A DNA stretch of 15,757 bases from Bacilli bacterium (GCA_016297695.1 JAEDGC010000041.1:1-15757); one strand, 5' to 3'. Positions 1 to 7,632 are shown, counted from the stretch's first letter. Translations and numbers: made by a program. The notes: generated by a model not told the origin, from the letters alone.

Positions 1-61
1 TTTTCTCTTTTTTTATGTTTTAATAATTATTCCCACATCTAGTTTACTACATCATTTTTAC

Positions 62-98
62 TTGAAAATTTTACTAAATTTATTATAAGTGATATAAT
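62..98 (+). promoter_or_regulatory. Candidate promoter of the cca-dnaD-nth operon
   Basis: Two overlapping sigma-A-like arrangements are visible. One is TTGAAA (62-67), a 16-base spacer and TATAAG (84-89). The other is TTTACT (70-75), a 17-base spacer and a perfect TATAAT (93-98). A good ribosome-binding site, AGGAGA (105-110), sits just ahead of the cca start. The first arrangement leaves a more normal leader of about 19 bases. The second would start transcription almost on the SD. The 60 bases further upstream show no gene. Confidence 0.45.
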
Positions 99-114
99 CT
101 TATTAGGAGAGATT

Positions 115-1200
115 ATGAATAAAATAGTATATGAAGTTTTAGATAGAATAGAACAAGCAAATTTTGAAGCATATATAGTTGGTGGATATGTAAGAGATAT
201 AATTATGGGAATACCTACTGTAGATGTTGATATTTGTACGAGTGCTTTACCAAAAGATATAAAACAAATATTTAATATTAATGAAGAAAGTAATTTATAT
301 GGGTCAATAAATTTTAATAGAAATAATTATAATTTTGATATAACAACTTTTAGAAAAGAGTATAATTATAAGAAGAGAAGACCAACAAAGGTTCAATTTA
401 TAAAAGACTTAAAAGACGATGTTTTAAGAAGAGATTTTACTATAAATTCATTATGTATGGATAAAAATGATAATTTAATTGATTATTTAAATGGAAAAGA
501 TGATATAACTAATAAAAAAATTAGGTTAATAGGAGATAATATAAGACTTAAAGAAGATCCTCTTAGAATATTAAGGGCAATTAGATTTGCAACAGTTTAT
601 GATTTTGAAATAGATGATAAACTAAATGATGGAATAGTAATGTATAAAGAATATATAAATGAATTGTCTATTACAAGAATCAAAAATGAAATAGATAAAA
701 TACTAGTTAGTAAAAACTTTAAAAAGGGTTTAAATCTTTTAAAAAAGTATAATATTTTAAATATGCTTGGCATAAGTGTGCATAATGATATCAAATATGT
801 TGCTGATTTAAGTGGTATGTATAGCCAACTTAATATAGAAAATGAAAAATATCCATTTACTAAAGAAGAAAAAAATAATATGAAAGCAATAAAAAAAATT
901 GTTGCAAAAAAAATAATAAACAATCAAATACTATATAATTATGGCTTGTACATTTCATCGATTGCTGCTAAAATATTAGGATATAAGCAGGATGAAATAG
1001 TTGATATGTATAATAAATTACCAATTAAGTCTGCTAAAGATTTAGATATAACTTTTTTAGAAATAAAAGATGTTGTAATTACTAATGATTGTAAAGAAAT
1101 TAAAATTATTCAGGATATAATAATCGATGGAATTTTAAGTGGTAAATTAAAAAATAATAAGAATGAAATTATTAAATTTATAAGACAGGGGATGAGTTAA
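115..1200 (+). CDS. cca: CCA-adding tRNA nucleotidyltransferase
   Basis: Adds or repairs the 3'-terminal CCA of tRNAs in the cytoplasm, using CTP and ATP without a nucleic acid template. The protein has 361 residues and the hallmarks of class II nucleotidyltransferases in order: GGYVRD at 23-28, the metal-binding DVD at 37-39, RRDFTINSL at 105-113 and the EDPLRILRAIRF block at 147-158. The C-terminal half is divergent and lysine-rich, as is usual for this family's tRNA-binding neck, body and tail. It is slightly shorter than the roughly 400 residues of Bacillus-type enzymes. The ATG start has an AGGAGA SD four bases upstream, and its TAA shares one base with the dnaD ATG, so it heads an operon. 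Poly(A) polymerase belongs to the same superfamily, but in Bacilli a single copy of this type is normally the CCA enzyme. Confidence 0.93.
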   Translation: MNKIVYEVLDRIEQANFEAYIVGGYVRDIIMGIPTVDVDICTSALPKDIKQIFNINEESNLYGSINFNRNNYNFDITTFRKEYNYKKRRPTKVQFIKDLKDDVLRRDFTINSLCMDKNDNLIDYLNGKDDITNKKIRLIGDNIRLKEDPLRILRAIRFATVYDFEIDDKLNDGIVMYKEYINELSITRIKNEIDKILVSKNFKKGLNLLKKYNILNMLGISVHNDIKYVADLSGMYSQLNIENEKYPFTKEEKNNMKAIKKIVAKKIINNQILYNYGLYISSIAAKILGYKQDEIVDMYNKLPIKSAKDLDITFLEIKDVVITNDCKEIKIIQDIIIDGILSGKLKNNKNEIIKFIRQGMS

Positions 1201-1835
1201 TGAATATTACAGATATTTTGAAGGAAAAAAAATTTATTGTTGGAAAACATTTGATTCAAAAATCAATGGAATTAAAACTATCCATGGAAGAATTTTTATT
1301 ACTTTTGTATTTTGAAAATGCTGATAATAGTATTTTTGATATTGATTTAATTAAAAAAAATATGGGAATTTCTGAAGAAAATATAATGGATTCTTTTAAT
1401 AAATTAATGAGTAAAAAATTAATATCTTTTGAAACTGGTAAAGATAGTGAAGGAAGAATTTATGATGGCATTTGTTTAGATAATTTTTATAATTTAATAA
1501 ATGCAGAAATAGAAAATGAAAAGAAAATAAAAAATACAGATAATATTTTTACGCAATTTGAAAATGAATTTGCTAGAACTTTATCTCCTAGTGAATATGA
1601 ATATATTAATAGATTCTTAGAAATTGGGTTTAGTGAAGAACTTATTTTAGGAGCTTTAAAAGAAGCGGTATATAATGGTGCAACTAACATGAGATATATC
1701 GATACAGTATTACATGAATGGAAAAGAAAAGGCTATAAAAATATGGATGACGTTAAAAATAATCTAATAAAAAAAGAAACTGAAAAAGAAGATGAAATCT
1801 TTGATTTTGATTGGTTAAATGATGATGAAGAATAG
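1200..1835 (+). CDS. dnaD: DnaD-family replication initiation protein
   Basis: DnaD acts with DnaB and DnaI to load the replicative helicase during initiation and PriA-dependent restart in Bacillota. The protein has 211 residues. An N-terminal winged-helix-like region (about 1-100, with KLMSKKLISFETGKDSEGR resembling the wing) is followed by a short lysine/glutamate-rich linker. A C-terminal DnaB/DnaD-type helical domain (about 117-186) carries the YxxxVxxxW signature as Y166, V170 and W174. The tail is acidic (DDEE). Its ATG overlaps the cca stop as TAATG, preceded by AGGGGATGAG, which points to translational coupling. Its own 3' end overlaps the next gene by 17 bases. The adjacency dnaD-nth is conserved in Bacillus and supports the name. 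Confidence 0.9.
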   Translation: MNITDILKEKKFIVGKHLIQKSMELKLSMEEFLLLLYFENADNSIFDIDLIKKNMGISEENIMDSFNKLMSKKLISFETGKDSEGRIYDGICLDNFYNLINAEIENEKKIKNTDNIFTQFENEFARTLSPSEYEYINRFLEIGFSEELILGALKEAVYNGATNMRYIDTVLHEWKRKGYKNMDDVKNNLIKKETEKEDEIFDFDWLNDDEE

Positions 1836-2451
1836 TGAATTTTTATATAAAATGGATTTGATGATACCTAATCCTAAATGTGAATTAGAATATAGTAAAG
1901 ATTACGAATTATTAATTGCTACTGTTCTTAGTGCCCAATGTACCGATAAAAGAGTTAATATGGTAACAAAAAAATTATTTAGTAAGTATGATTTAAATTC
2001 ATTAGCAAGTGTAAATTTAAAAGATATTGAAAGCATTCTATACTCTTTAGGCAATTATAAAAGAAAAAGTGAATATGTAGTTAATATAGCCAAATATCTA
2101 ATTAATGATTACAATGGAATTGTCCCTAATGATAGAAAATATTTAGAATCACTTCCCGGTGTTGGTAGAAAAACATGTAATGTTGTTTTATCTAATATTT
2201 ATAATGTTCCAGCAATAGCTGTAGATACTCACGTTGAAAGAGTATCTAAAAGATTAAAACTAGCTACACTTAATGATGATGTTGGAAAAATAGAGAAAAA
2301 ATTAATGAAATATTTTCCAGAAGAAAAATGGGTAAGAATTCATCATCAAATGGTTTTGTTTGGAAGATATATTTGTAAAAGTAAAAATCCTACATGTGAT
2401 AAATGTTTATTTAAAGAAGAATGTAAATATTATAAAAAAAATGTACATTAG
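1819..2451 (+). CDS. nth: Endonuclease III, bifunctional DNA glycosylase/AP lyase
   Basis: Excises oxidised pyrimidines and nicks the resulting abasic site in base-excision repair. The protein has 210 residues, the normal family length. The helix-hairpin-helix LPGVGRKT (112-119) contains the catalytic Lys118, and VDTHV (135-139) contains the catalytic Asp136. The [4Fe-4S] ligands are complete as C186-x6-C193-x2-C196-x5-C202. The start is uncertain: three consecutive ATGs (1819, 1822, 1825) overlap the dnaD 3' end in another frame, and no clear SD precedes them. Translation may therefore depend on ribosomes ending dnaD. The stop codon lies inside the transcription terminator shared with the convergent PBP gene. 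Confidence 0.95.
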   Translation: MMMKNSEFLYKMDLMIPNPKCELEYSKDYELLIATVLSAQCTDKRVNMVTKKLFSKYDLNSLASVNLKDIESILYSLGNYKRKSEYVVNIAKYLINDYNGIVPNDRKYLESLPGVGRKTCNVVLSNIYNVPAIAVDTHVERVSKRLKLATLNDDVGKIEKKLMKYFPEEKWVRIHHQMVLFGRYICKSKNPTCDKCLFKEECKYYKKNVH

Positions 2452-2472
2452 TTAAATGTACATTCTTTTTTT
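2434..2472. terminator. Bidirectional terminator between nth and the PBP gene
   Basis: The perfect 10-base arms AATGTACATT (2440-2449 and 2455-2464) enclose the loop AGTTA. An A-run lies on the left (2434-2439) and a T-run on the right (2466-2472), so the hairpin has a U-tract in both directions. It contains the nth TAG and touches the TAA of the minus-strand PBP gene, leaving only 19 bases between the two genes. Each arm is itself a palindrome. Confidence 0.85.
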
Positions 2473-5029
2473 ATGGAGTTACTGTAACTGTAGTATTTGT
2501 ATCTGGTTCACTAGGAGTTTCAGTAGGAAGTATAGGATTATCATATTTAGTCGTAATAGTTAATCCTGAACTTCGATTATTTTTAAATATACTGTAAGCA
2601 GATTTTATAACAAAATTATAATTTGAAATTCCATCACCATTATAACTATAAGAATTATTAGAAGTAAATCCTAAGTATGATAGATTACCATTATTATTTA
2701 AATATACTTCATAACCTATAGTACCAATATAGCTAGTATTATACGCAATTCTTTTTTCGTAATATTTTTCAGCAAATTTACCATAATTAGTATTAAAGTA
2801 ATCTGCAAGTGCATTTTGATCAATAGCATCAGGTGTTTTTATTGCATTCCAATTTAAGTTAACTACAGTTGCACTTGTTATATATGAACCATTAGTTGGA
2901 TTATCTAAAGTGGAATATCTTGTTGATACTTCAGTAGGTTCAGTACCAGCTTTATATAATGCTGACATTTTCATATCATCAGGAGTATTTTCACTTGGTA
3001 AAGTAGCAGGTATTGTCTCTTTTTCAACAGTAACATTTACAACACCAGAAGGCTTTTTAAATTTTGCATTCTTCTTATAAACTTTATTTGCCACTGCAGC
3101 CATAATTCCACGTCTTGCTTTGCTACCTGGAGTAGAAGTGATGTAGCTACCGCCTTTTGTTAATTTATCATATCCATACCATAAAGATATTGAATAATCA
3201 CTTGTATATGTATTATTCCAGTGATCTGGTGTTACTGAATCTGGAAGACCAAGAGCTTTTCTACTTGCTGCATCCATTGTAGTTGTACCACCTTTAGCAG
3301 CTACTTCTGTACCACTTACTCTTATTGCACCACCAACACCACTAGAACCACCAGTAACTAATATATCTGTGATCATATAAGCAGTTTCTTCACTCATTAC
3401 TTCGACTTTATCATAATTATATTTAATAGTTTTATCATTTTCTAAATAAGTTATTTCTGTATATCCATAAGGTGCTATATAATCTCCACCACGTCCGAAA
3501 GCAGCATATGCAGAACTCATTTGTAATGGATTTACACCATCAAACCCACCAATTGAACATGATTCATACAATCCTTCACCATAATTAATTCCAAGATTAT
3601 GAGCAAATTCAGCAATTTTATTTGAATCTACTGCTTGGAAAGCTTGTAGAGCAGGTATATTTCTACTATCCACTAAAGCATCACGCATTGTAATCATACC
3701 TTTATATCTATTATCGTAGTTTTTAATTGAACCACCTGAAGAATAAGTATATGGTTCATCGAAGAAATAAGTGCTTGTTGAACCATTTTGATATTCAATA
3801 TAAGGACCATAATCAAATATTGGTTTAGCAGTTGATCCAGGTTGTCTACTTATATCTGTAGCTCTATTTAATCCGACTGCTTGATAATTTCTACCACCAG
3901 ATAATGCTACTACAGAACCATCTTTTGTAGAAGTTATTGCCATACCCATTTGAACTTTATCATCTACAAATGTATAGCCACCTGTTCCGTTAGTTACATT
4001 ATTAACAACATCTTGGATTTCTCTATCCATAGTTGTTTTAATAGCCATAGGTACTGAATAAGGGTCATCACCAGTATTTTTCTTAACATTTTCAATTACA
4101 TAATCGATAAAAGGTTGATAAGGATTAGTATAGGTTTTATTATCGTCATTTACAAGTAATGATTCAATTGGAATACTTTCAGCAACTTTTTTTTCATCTT
4201 CTGTTATATAACCATGTTTAACCATTAAACTTAAAACTACAGATTGTCTTTTTTTTGCATTTTCTGGATAGTTATATGGATTAAAACTAGTTGGGTTATT
4301 AAACATTCCTACTAGTAGGGTACTTTCTGATAAAGATAAATCTTTTACAGATTTACCAAAATATTCTTGACTTGCTTGTTCAACACCATATACACCTTTA
4401 TAATTAATATTTCCATTACCAAGCCACTGGCTATTTACATAAAACTCAATAATTTCTTCTTTGGTATAAGTTTTTTCGATTTTAAATATTGCCATGTATA
4501 TATCAGTAAATTTTCTTATGATACCTTTCATACCACTAGCTTCATTAGAAGTGTAAGTATTTTTAACAAGTTGCATTGTTAATGTTGATGCACCACCAGC
4601 TGAAGAATTACCTAAAGCTTGTCCAACTGATGCTTTTAAAAATCTAGCAGCATCAAATCCATTGTGTTGGAAGAAACGCGAATCTTCAGTAGCTACTAAA
4701 GCATCTATTAGTGTTTGAGGTAAATCATCGTATGTAACTAAAACTCTATTTTCATTACCAAGTCTCGTTATTTCATTACCATTTTTATCATATAAGACTG
4801 TTGCTTCTTTTTTATATAGTTGCTTTGTGTTAAAATCAGGTGCTGTAATTATAATATATAAGCCAAATATTAAAACAGTCGAAGCAATTACAATACCTAA
4901 AGTATAAAATAATACAACTATTAATGTTTTTAAATTTCCTCCAAATTTACTTTTGGCATTTTCTTTTATATTAGAAGTTTTTTCACGTATTTTATTATTT
5001 ACTTTTTTTACATTAATTTTCTTTGCCAT
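2471..5029 (-). CDS. ponA: Class A penicillin-binding protein (PBP1 type)
   Basis: A bifunctional peptidoglycan synthase that polymerises lipid II and crosslinks the glycan strands outside the membrane. The protein has 852 residues. The order is a basic cytoplasmic N-terminus, a membrane anchor (about 33-63), then a GT51 glycosyltransferase with catalytic Glu115 in ATEDSRFF, STLTMQLVKN (148-157) and KEEIIEFYVN (190-199). The transpeptidase follows with nucleophile Ser399 in SRQPGSTAKP, the SRN motif at 455-457, and a third motif reading K579-G-G-T where KTG is usual. Residues about 700-830 look like a fibronectin-III-type beta domain (NLNWNA, GYEVYL, FVIKSAYS), followed by a Pro/Thr/Glu-rich tail. 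It is translationally coupled to recU through TAATG and has a strong SD (GGAGGAAA) inside the recU end. The recU-ponA pairing is conserved in Bacillus. Confidence 0.93.
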   Translation of the reverse strand: MAKKINVKKVNNKIREKTSNIKENAKSKFGGNLKTLIVVLFYTLGIVIASTVLIFGLYIIITAPDFNTKQLYKKEATVLYDKNGNEITRLGNENRVLVTYDDLPQTLIDALVATEDSRFFQHNGFDAARFLKASVGQALGNSSAGGASTLTMQLVKNTYTSNEASGMKGIIRKFTDIYMAIFKIEKTYTKEEIIEFYVNSQWLGNGNINYKGVYGVEQASQEYFGKSVKDLSLSESTLLVGMFNNPTSFNPYNYPENAKKRQSVVLSLMVKHGYITEDEKKVAESIPIESLLVNDDNKTYTNPYQPFIDYVIENVKKNTGDDPYSVPMAIKTTMDREIQDVVNNVTNGTGGYTFVDDKVQMGMAITSTKDGSVVALSGGRNYQAVGLNRATDISRQPGSTAKPIFDYGPYIEYQNGSTSTYFFDEPYTYSSGGSIKNYDNRYKGMITMRDALVDSRNIPALQAFQAVDSNKIAEFAHNLGINYGEGLYESCSIGGFDGVNPLQMSSAYAAFGRGGDYIAPYGYTEITYLENDKTIKYNYDKVEVMSEETAYMITDILVTGGSSGVGGAIRVSGTEVAAKGGTTTMDAASRKALGLPDSVTPDHWNNTYTSDYSISLWYGYDKLTKGGSYITSTPGSKARRGIMAAVANKVYKKNAKFKKPSGVVNVTVEKETIPATLPSENTPDDMKMSALYKAGTEPTEVSTRYSTLDNPTNGSYITSATVVNLNWNAIKTPDAIDQNALADYFNTNYGKFAEKYYEKRIAYNTSYIGTIGYEVYLNNNGNLSYLGFTSNNSYSYNGDGISNYNFVIKSAYSIFKNNRSSGLTITTKYDNPILPTETPSEPDTNTTVTVTP

Positions 5030-5589
5030 TATATTTCCTCCTTAATTAACTTTTCTATTATTTTTAAATAATCTAATGGTGGATTATATTTTTCATATAT
5101 TTGATAAGCATTATCTTTTATAAAATTATAGGGAATACTTTTTTTTGTAGTATTATCTATATAATTAATAAATGTTTTACCTAATAATAAGTAATACATT
5201 CCATTTATTTTAATAATTAAAAAACAAATTCCATGATGTTTAATTACATTTCTTATATGTTGAATTTGATGATTATGAACATTAGCTATTGGAAAAGATG
5301 TTTTATTTTGTGTTTCTTTTGCATCAAATTCAATATATTTTCCTTTGTATAATCCATTATAATCTAAAGTTGATTGTTCCTTGAAATAAGCTTTATCAAT
5401 ACTTTTTCCAAAACTATTATAACTTACTTTAGCAATCCCAATTGGAGTAGGTTTTTTAAAAATTAAAGCAATATCATTTTCTAAGTAATATTCATTAGTT
5501 TCATTAATTAAATTTTCTAAACTCATTCCTCTGTTTCCATAATTAATAAAACTCTTTTTATCTTTCTTGATATTGTTTGGATATAACAT
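5029..5589 (-). CDS. recU: Holliday junction resolvase RecU
   Basis: Cleaves Holliday junctions in recombination and chromosome segregation. The protein has 186 residues, somewhat shorter than B. subtilis RecU. It has the N-terminal RGMSLENLINETNEYY segment typical of the family and a PD-(D/E)xK nuclease core with Asp76 (STLDYNG), Asp89 and Lys91 (EFDAK), followed by ETQNKTSFP and NVHNHQI. By my recollection the B. subtilis core reads IDFEAK, so the acidic residues at the two positions are exchanged here; both are allowed in this fold. The ATG is preceded by AAGGTGAT (5593-5600). It is the first gene of a two-gene operon with the PBP, whose start overlaps its stop by one base. Confidence 0.93.
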   Translation of the reverse strand: MLYPNNIKKDKKSFINYGNRGMSLENLINETNEYYLENDIALIFKKPTPIGIAKVSYNSFGKSIDKAYFKEQSTLDYNGLYKGKYIEFDAKETQNKTSFPIANVHNHQIQHIRNVIKHHGICFLIIKINGMYYLLLGKTFINYIDNTTKKSIPYNFIKDNAYQIYEKYNPPLDYLKIIEKLIKEEI

Positions 5590-5605
5590 AATATCACCTT
5601 ATATA

Positions 5606-5640
5606 ATTATACTATAAAGTATAGAAATATTCTATAAATT
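5606..5640 (-). promoter_or_regulatory. Candidate recU-PBP promoter (-10 only)
   Basis: On the minus strand a perfect TATAAT lies at 5611-5606, about six bases before the AAGGTGAT SD of recU. No convincing -35 is present 16-18 bases further upstream. The remaining divergent spacer up to 5731 is nearly pure A/T and contains no gene. Confidence 0.35.
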
Positions 5641-5683
5641 AAAATATTAATTATAAAACTTTACACTGTTTTTAAATGCTTTC

Positions 5684-5711
5684 TTGATTAATAAAAAAAA
5701 TATGATATTAT
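5684..5711 (+). promoter_or_regulatory. Candidate promoter of the unnamed gene at 5732
   Basis: TTGATT (5684-5689), a 16-base spacer and TATTAT (5706-5711) form a sigma-A-like promoter. The start would fall near 5718, just ahead of the SD AAGGTGAT (5720-5727). The resulting leader is only about 14 bases. Confidence 0.45.
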
Positions 5712-5731
5712 GAATTTATAAGGTGATAAAA

Positions 5732-6715
5732 ATGTTTCAAAAAATATTAGCAAGTTTATTAAAAAAACATTTGGAAAATGTTTATAAAGTCACTTGTCAA
5801 GAAGTTTTAGAATTAGAACAAAAATATTATGATAATTTGTGTTCTAAAAAAGATTTAATAGAAAAATACAATAAAATGTATATTTATAAATATAAATTAG
5901 AAATTTTAACAAAAGAAAATTACTATACTAATTTTTTAAATAGCTATAAATATGATAAGGATAAAGTTATATTTACAATAGATCATGAAGTAAAAAATCA
6001 TGATATTGACTATAGCTTATTAAATGATTTGGATAAAAAAGAATATTATACGTTAGAAGAAGCAGAAAATTTAATAAAATGGACAGTTAATAATACTAGA
6101 GAAAATTTGAAAAAATCAAATGAAACAGATAATTTAAATAATTATGACTTGATGGGAACATGTGGTTTTTCACAATTTTCAAGTATTTATCCTTTAGAAA
6201 AATTAGGTTTAAAAGTCACTTATAACAATACGGCCAATTTTTTTAAAAGAGATGGTTCTCATGCTTTTGGAACAGTGGAAATACCTGTTATGATAGATGG
6301 AAAAATAGTAAAAAAAAGTTATATAATTGATTGCACATATAGTCAATTTTTCTTCTTGAAAAACTGTGTAGAAGAAAAATATTTAAATGCTAATAAGCAT
6401 AAAGGGCTTATTGCAGCTCCAATGGCTGGGTATTTTATGGATATGAATGATGATTTAAGATTTTTTGCAAAAAATATGTTAGAAGATGGTTATTGTGAAA
6501 TGACTGATGAAAATTTAAAAAAATATGCGTATGGTTTATATATGCAAGAATTTGGATTAAATCAAGAAAAAGAAGCTATGATGGAATTTCAAAATTTAAA
6601 TTTAAAAGAAATAATTAATAGTTATTCTTCAAAAAGTGATTATGATGAAGAAGAATTTATTGATTGGGGACATAATTTAGAAATAGGAGTACCACCAAAG
6701 AAAAAAGGAAGATAA
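5732..6715 (+). CDS. Unknown protein with candidate Cys-His-Asp hydrolase site
   Basis: I do not recognise this family. The start is the ATG at 5732 (327 residues), which has an ideal AAGGTGAT SD. An in-frame GTG at 5723 lies inside that SD and is unlikely. No signal peptide or membrane segment is visible, so the product should be cytoplasmic. The N-terminal 130 residues look helical and rich in Lys, Glu and Tyr. The middle contains GTCGFSQFSS (Cys144), then SHAFGTVEIP (His177), then YIIDCTYSQFF (Asp200). The order Cys, His on a strand, Asp/Asn on the next strand, with spacings of 33 and 23, is that of papain-fold enzymes (transglutaminase-like, arylamine N-acetyltransferase, deamidase-like). 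This assignment is inference from motif order only. The C-terminus is acidic and ends PPKKKGR. It lies divergent from recU and 54 bases upstream of sigG in the same orientation. Confidence 0.6.
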   Translation: MFQKILASLLKKHLENVYKVTCQEVLELEQKYYDNLCSKKDLIEKYNKMYIYKYKLEILTKENYYTNFLNSYKYDKDKVIFTIDHEVKNHDIDYSLLNDLDKKEYYTLEEAENLIKWTVNNTRENLKKSNETDNLNNYDLMGTCGFSQFSSIYPLEKLGLKVTYNNTANFFKRDGSHAFGTVEIPVMIDGKIVKKSYIIDCTYSQFFFLKNCVEEKYLNANKHKGLIAAPMAGYFMDMNDDLRFFAKNMLEDGYCEMTDENLKKYAYGLYMQEFGLNQEKEAMMEFQNLNLKEIINSYSSKSDYDEEEFIDWGHNLEIGVPPKKKGR

Positions 6716-6724
6716 AATTGAATA

Positions 6725-6769
6725 AAAAAGACTCTTTTTAATCAAAATAAGAATGAAAGGAGTTTTTTT
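6725..6769 (+). promoter_or_regulatory. Terminator-like hairpin covering the sigG ribosome-binding site
   Basis: A stem can form between 6725-6737 (AAAAAGACTCTTT) and 6756-6769 (AAAGGAGTTTTTTT), with one G-U pair, one bulged G (6759) and a loop of about 18 bases. The right arm contains the whole SD of sigG (AAAGGAG, 6756-6762). The following T-run is both the SD-to-ATG spacer and a U-tract for intrinsic termination. It could end transcripts from the upstream gene, hide the SD, or do both. The stem is A/U-rich, so stability is moderate. Confidence 0.45.
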
Positions 6770-7546
6770 ATGAGTACATATAAAGTAGAGATAACAGGTA
6801 TAGATACTAACAAATTAAAAGTATTAAAAAACGAAGAAACTATTGAGTTATTTAAAAAATATCGAAATGGTGATATGAGAGCAAAGGATGAAATAGTTAA
6901 TGGAAATTTAAAACTGGTTTTAAGTATATTAAAAAAATTTAATAATCAAAAATATAATTTAGATGATCTTTTTCAGGTGGGAGTAATTGGATTAATAAAA
7001 GCAGTAGAGAATTTTGATTTATCATATAATCTTCAATTATCAACATATGCTTGTCCTTTGATTTTAGGTGAAGTAAAAAGATATATAAGAGATAATACTA
7101 CTATTCGGGTTAGTCGTAGTATTAAAGAACTTGCTTATAAAATAATCATGTATAAAGATGAATACGAAAAAAAATATGGTATTAGCCCTTCAAATGATTT
7201 AATTGCTAAAGAGCTTAAAATTAATGAATATCAAATTGATTATGCACTTGATTCACTTAAAGAACCTATGTCAATATTTGAACCTATTTACAATGATGGT
7301 GGAGATACAATTTATTTATTTGATCAAATAGCTGATAAAAAAGATTTTAATACGGATAGAGACATGGTTATATCTTTAAGACGGGCATTAAATAACATAA
7401 AGCAGAGAGAAAAAGATGTTTTAACAGCTAGATATATTTTTGGGAAAACGCAAACAGAACTTGCCCAAGAATATAATATCTCTCAAGCTCAAGTTTCAAG
7501 AATTGAAAAAAATGCGATAGATAATGTTAGAAAACTTATAAGATAG
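6770..7546 (+). CDS. sigG: RNA polymerase sporulation sigma factor SigG
   Basis: Directs late forespore transcription in endospore formers. The protein has 258 residues, the normal length. The N-terminal segment KVEITGIDTNKLKVLKNEE (5-23) matches the start typical of SigG and separates it from SigF and SigB. Region 2 follows with NGNLKLVLS, DDLFQVGVIGLIKAVENFD (65-83) and STYACPLILGEVKRYIRDN (91-109). Then come RVSRS (113-117), the FEPIYNDGGD segment (170-179) also seen in SigG, and a region 4 helix-turn-helix (about 227-250) with ISQAQVSRIEK. In B. subtilis sigG follows spoIIGA-sigE; here it follows an unrelated unnamed gene. Its SD lies in a hairpin arm. No clear SigF/SigG-type promoter is visible in the 54-base gap, so transcription from upstream is possible. 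Confidence 0.92.
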   Translation: MSTYKVEITGIDTNKLKVLKNEETIELFKKYRNGDMRAKDEIVNGNLKLVLSILKKFNNQKYNLDDLFQVGVIGLIKAVENFDLSYNLQLSTYACPLILGEVKRYIRDNTTIRVSRSIKELAYKIIMYKDEYEKKYGISPSNDLIAKELKINEYQIDYALDSLKEPMSIFEPIYNDGGDTIYLFDQIADKKDFNTDRDMVISLRRALNNIKQREKDVLTARYIFGKTQTELAQEYNISQAQVSRIEKNAIDNVRKLIR

Positions 7547-7547
7547 T

Positions 7548-7571
7548 GTGTAAATAAAAGTGTAAATAAAA
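7548..7571 (+). repeat. Perfect tandem duplication of a 12-base unit
   Basis: GTGTAAATAAAA occurs twice head to tail (7548-7559 and 7560-7571), beginning one base after the sigG stop and ahead of deoD. No terminator with a U-tract follows sigG, so this short spacer also has to accommodate the deoD promoter. The function is unknown. It could be paired protein-binding sites or a slippage product. Confidence 0.8.
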
Positions 7572-7584
7572 TGTTTATAGTCTT

Positions 7585-7615
7585 TTGTTTTACATAAGTT
7601 GTGTTAAACTATAAG
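7585..7615 (+). promoter_or_regulatory. Weak candidate promoter of deoD
   Basis: TTTACA (7589-7594) precedes TATAAG (7610-7615) with a short 15-base spacer. TTGTTT (7585-7590) gives a 19-base spacer with the same -10. Neither fit is good, but this is the only promoter-like stretch between sigG and deoD. Confidence 0.3.
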
Positions 7616-7632
7616 TAAGAATAGAAGAGAGT

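Noticed and set aside
597..923. Minus-strand open frame of 108 codons inside cca
   Set aside because: It lies wholly antisense to a well-supported gene, and its Phe/Ile/Ser-rich translation is what antisense A/T-rich coding sequence gives by chance. The same applies to open frames at 1487-1690, 4367-4582, 8154-8348, 14450-14659 and 15543-15734.
5723..5731. Upstream GTG start for the unnamed gene
   Set aside because: The GTG is part of the AAGGTGAT SD that serves the ATG at 5732.
6649..6677. Possible SigF/SigG-type promoter (GAATTT followed by CATAATT) ahead of sigG
   Set aside because: The spacing between the elements is too short, the match is partial, and it lies within conserved-looking coding sequence of the upstream gene.
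6721..6739. Short hairpin AAAAAGACTCTTTTT as a terminator after the unnamed gene
   Set aside because: The two arms would need a loop of one base, which cannot form; the longer pairing with the sigG SD region is the only plausible structure.
7548..7571. CRISPR-like repeat
   Set aside because: Only two adjacent 12-base copies without spacers and with no cas genes in the window.
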